This document shows positions 62,301 to 64,000 of a stretch of DNA of 64,000 bases, piece after piece (the stretch's first letter is position 1; the number at the start of each line of letters is the position of its first letter). The stretch comes from Candidatus Didemnitutus sp. GTDB taxonomy: Bacteria; Verrucomicrobiota; Verrucomicrobiia; Opitutales; Opitutaceae. Where the stretch lies: the NCBI GenBank assembly GCA_023701285.1, contig JAMPXH010000001.1:1-64000 (forward strand), in the 5' to 3' direction. The position numbers and the translations under genes were made by a program. The notes below the pieces were generated by a model. The model was not told the origin of the DNA. It saw only the letters and a program-made list of their open reading frames with translations, and did no database searches.

Positions 62301-62613
62301 GCAGCCGCAAGGTCGCGAGTGTGTCCGGCACCGTCAGCGCCACCAGCGTTTGCCCGCTGGAGAACGTCACCGGCACGGCTTCGCCCACCGTCGCACCGCC
62401 CGCCGCCTCGATCCACGCCGCCGTGCCGCTCCCGTTGAATGTGAAGAGCTGCGCCGCCCCCGCATCGCGCGCCGTGACGATGAATTGCGTCTGCGTTCCC
62501 ACCCGCGCCCACTCCGAATCCCGCGTGAAGGCGAAGTCCGCCGGCACCTGCGCGAGCAGCACGGCGGGCAGGAAAACGAGCAACGCAGCGACGAAGAAGT
62601 GACGGAAGATCAT
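59344..62613 (-). CDS. Large secreted beta-propeller protein with Ig-like and TSP3-like C-terminal module
   Basis: A 1089-residue exported protein. After the signal peptide (ends near AVLLAQ) come YVTN-like beta-propeller repeats in two blocks (VSDDGAFAYVGLGFSNQVVQ and AISDGGEFLYVGLGDETKVL), DUF11-like and Ig-like domains (VFAPGTGDELTPGVPQEF; LPEGLNFNPETGYISGTPMV) and the shared C-terminal module with ADPDADGLANLIEYGLG. Such proteins are surface-bound or secreted structural or binding proteins. No catalytic motif is seen. Monocistronic. Confidence 0.87.
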   Translation of the reverse strand: MIFRHFFVAALLVFLPAVLLAQVPADFAFTRDSEWARVGTQTQFIVTARDAGAAQLFTFNGSGTAAWIEAAGGATVGEAVPVTFSSGQTLVALTVPDTLATLRLRVMVDGVSSVSAAVQPFRVAAVAAAALAADATRGRLLFTAGPNAAGNLANALVALDPLTGVLTPSAALGNAPQSLAVSDDGAFAYVGLGFSNQVVQYDLNAQAVVRTLTLGALGAPFDSYAYYPVDLAVVPGAPDTVLVGQRTQASSFATVGSYRNGVLVAQQSNPPLLELAAAQRPGVVYGYNTSNDGHDFAALTVTAGALAVQPAADTPFRGFQTKLAASGDLVIASTGVVADGLALRGRGRLALPTDVTAWAVGADAAARRFYAAQSPGGLWVFDAVTLRPLAQLALPAGLGEIAELQRWGADGVALRLFGGDVVVFRHPALAPTAPATDVAVVFAPGTGDELTPGVPQEFTLTVTNHGPNPAPAVRLDFWNDYAMAIAPGVTPGVTFETLAGAVVARLGDLAAGETRALTFALTAAAYGPAVLRAAVFSGAVDPVPENDGAARAVSAVFADEPEAVNALLLHATDVVAHPVLPRVYVSTGNQGAADFAQRVLELDARTGRVLRALETGGNPRRLAISDGGEFLYVGLGDETKVLRVDLESFTVALEIPMPVSAYGTFPAADIVVLPGQPESIAVAMSYRGVYVFDGATARIASLGLFTGDRLERGPDADTLLALDTVGTQQLMRLAVFPSGLSAGPTYSAFNASAGDFVSSGNLALSASGVVFDAKAGVTLGTIAELSSGAGGVPVLETARGRAYGVVNTALRSYELGGFSRVGEVALPESTHLPLKLIRWGDDSFVLLQSSDVVTPGAPLNGRLVFVRASALVPAAPQITSARTAQAQVGQSFIYVIEASGAPDAFAAAPLPEGLNFNPETGYISGTPMVAGTFQLALGAANAIGTGTATLVLTITPDFAAWRAAAFLPGELDQETISGAEADPDADGLANLIEYGLGTDPRAADAAALAPQVELGAEAWTFTFTKPVGRADVSYTVQASSDLVEWASEAVTLTHVGTEGDREIWQATLPRGAATAVFFRLQVSVNIVAG

Positions 62614-62805
62614 GCGGACGGAGGAGACTTTGGCGTGGAAACGAAAAGCGGGCCGGCACCCGAAGGCATCACAACCCGCTCACTCACCGCCCACCCTAAA
62701 AATCCCCCACCGCCCGACGCAAGACCGGTGTCATACCGCCATTAGATGCCTCACTCGAACCAGCTTTTAATAAAGAGCAGCCCCTGAAAGCTAAAAAGGC
62801 TTTGT

Positions 62806-63597
62806 TCAGATCGCTTCGTGAATCCAAAGCAGTGTGAGAATGAACCGGCTATCGCGTGCCCGCATAGAGTCCTCGGTGATATACTCCTTCCCATTGGGTC
62901 GGAAGCCGCGGATCCACATGCCCGCCGGCACGTCCTGCGCGCGTGATTGCGTTTCAGGGCCTTGCAGGAGTTCATTCGCACAACTGTAGCGATGGATTTC
63001 CGTTTCGTCGCGCGGCCAGAAGTCTAGCGCCTGATCGCCCATCACGAACCATTTTCGCTCCCCATTTTCAGAAGCGACCAGAAGCACTGGTTCGCTGCTA
63101 TAGTGCACAAACTGAATCGCCGCGGACGACAACGTGGTTTGATAGCGATCAGCTAACCGTTTCACAGCGTCCCACCCTGGCTCGCAAAGACGAGCCTCCG
63201 GTTGGAAAAATTGCTTAGGCATGAGCAACTCTGCGGCGAAGTAATTCGCTTCGAGCTCCTCTGGTTGCTGGCGATGATTGAAATTGCGCGTCTGTGTGAC
63301 GTCGACTTCGTCCATCTGACGGATGTTCGGGTGCAAGAGAACATGGCCCAACTCGTGGGCGATGATCATTCGCCGCTGTCCCGTGCGCGTTATGGCCTCG
63401 TTGACCGTGATGATCGCCAAACCGTCCGAACGGACCATCCGCCCGTGGCAACCAGCAAGAGGTGCGTAGCGAACCGGTGCGTTTTTGTAGGGAGCGATTT
63501 TCTCGATGATGATCTCGGCCGGATCGCGAATTTGTAGCTCCGTGATGAGGTCACGTGCCCGACACACCGCTCCCGCGTAGCTCGGAACCTTGGTCAC
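62806..63597 (-). CDS. ImmA/IrrE family metallo-endopeptidase
   Basis: A 263-residue protein with a zinc metallopeptidase domain: HELGH at 81-85 and the third ligand Glu in ELEANYFAAELLMP (about 113-126). In phages and integrative elements such peptidases cleave a repressor partner; in Deinococcus IrrE controls the radiation response. The C-terminal 100 residues are additional and unrecognised. GC is lower than in the rest of the window, suggesting acquisition. Its start overlaps the upstream gene's stop by four bases. Confidence 0.9.
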   Translation of the reverse strand: MTKVPSYAGAVCRARDLITELQIRDPAEIIIEKIAPYKNAPVRYAPLAGCHGRMVRSDGLAIITVNEAITRTGQRRMIIAHELGHVLLHPNIRQMDEVDVTQTRNFNHRQQPEELEANYFAAELLMPKQFFQPEARLCEPGWDAVKRLADRYQTTLSSAAIQFVHYSSEPVLLVASENGERKWFVMGDQALDFWPRDETEIHRYSCANELLQGPETQSRAQDVPAGMWIRGFRPNGKEYITEDSMRARDSRFILTLLWIHEAI

Positions 63598-63998
63598 AGT
63601 GTAGGGGGCTGCTCCGGTGGAGTCTCATGCTGGAGTTCCAGGAGAATATCCACTTCGTCGAGAAACGCCGCTTTGCTTTCGACCGTGACGCTTGTGAGAT
63701 TGCTGAAGGCGGTCTGGACCCGGAGTTGCCCTTGCGCGCCGTAGCGTCCGCTGCGCACCGCGTTAAAGGCGGTGTTAATTTCGTCCGCGGTGCGCCCCAG
63801 CCACGAACGCCGGGTTCGGCCGGCGGCATTGGCTCGCGCTTGCAAGGCGTCCCCCTGCTGCATCCAACTCAACCGCGACTCGCGGGAAAGAGCGGCCGCG
63901 CGCGCCTTGAGCCGCGTCACGAGCGCTTCGGGATCGTAACCCTTCTCACAGAGGCTAGCTTTGACCTCGGCCGCAGTCAGGCCATCGGTCCGGCTCAA
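63594..63998 (-). CDS. Partner gene of the metallopeptidase (cut by window end)
   Basis: The visible 134 residues are helical and polar, with an Arg-rich middle (RANAAGRTRRSWLGRT) and a C-terminal acidic part (FLDEVDILLELQHE). No helix-turn-helix typical of ImmA/IrrE partners is obvious, and no family is recognised. The first in-frame start is a TTG at the very window edge, so the gene probably continues beyond. It is translationally coupled to the metallopeptidase by a four-base overlap. Confidence 0.6.
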   Translation of the reverse strand: MSRTDGLTAAEVKASLCEKGYDPEALVTRLKARAAALSRESRLSWMQQGDALQARANAAGRTRRSWLGRTADEINTAFNAVRSGRYGAQGQLRVQTAFSNLTSVTVESKAAFLDEVDILLELQHETPPEQPPTL

Positions 63999-64000
63999 GC

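Overview
The window is high-GC DNA from a bacterium that is most likely a Verrucomicrobiota member close to Opitutaceae. The evidence is two PEP-CTERM surface proteins, an autotransporter-type beta-strand-repeat protein, three secreted proteins sharing a TSP3-like C-terminal module, a GxxExxY-family gene set in short tandem repeats, and mostly small operons with ATGA overlaps. The assignment rests on gene content and style; no rRNA or tRNA gene was seen. No prophage, insertion sequence with a transposase, or CRISPR array was found.

Layout. 0-5.6 kb: a PEP-CTERM protein, a coiled-coil protein, and a NatK/NatR/NatA/NatB-like unit (sensor kinase, LytTR regulator, ABC exporter). 5.7-11.2 kb: S9 peptidase, PfkB sugar kinase, VOC protein, DUF1905/YdeI-type protein and a front-end fatty-acid desaturase. 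11.3-17.3 kb (minus strand): deoC, a full-length aldehyde dehydrogenase, a GxxExxY PD-(D/E)XK-like gene, a zinc-ribbon protein, a POT peptide transporter, and a catalytic-domain-less aldehyde dehydrogenase resembling the C-terminal half of ALDH16. Every larger gap here holds related inverted short-repeat arrays. 17.4-28 kb: Pmp3-like peptide, thioesterases, oxidoreductase, RarD, SGNH hydrolase, DacA/FKBP pair, uracil-DNA glycosylase, DEAD-box helicase and RRM protein with RGG tails, and an acyl delta-9 type desaturase. 28-38 kb: a 1213-aa secreted esterase-like protein, then a seven-gene plus-strand lipid-modification operon (flavin oxidoreductase, DUF1365, Cfa-like methyltransferase, DUF1475, DUF2062, DUF1295, second methyltransferase). 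38-55 kb: mainly housekeeping genes (yggS, aroE, pilD, ygfZ, aroG, mdh, mutT, gcdH) with small hypotheticals. 55-62.6 kb: large surface proteins and a PAS protein. 62.8-64 kb: a lower-GC patch with an ImmA/IrrE metallopeptidase and a partner gene cut by the window end.

How genes may work together. The two desaturases could supply double bonds for the two Cfa-like methyltransferases; by-eye comparison shows that the first methyltransferase lacks residues that hold bicarbonate in cyclopropane synthase, so the operon may make branched, methylene or furan-type lipids rather than cyclopropanes (inference). DeoC releases acetaldehyde, which the adjacent aldehyde dehydrogenase could oxidise, with the short dehydrogenase as a non-catalytic partner.

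Repeats are the most unusual part. Four copies (one cut by the left edge) of a roughly 132-bp element with imperfect terminal inverted repeats and two internal hairpins abut gene ends, and in two cases the element tip supplies the stop codon. A second family of AACCAC-type tandem short repeats occurs as inverted pairs, one of which encloses the GxxExxY gene.
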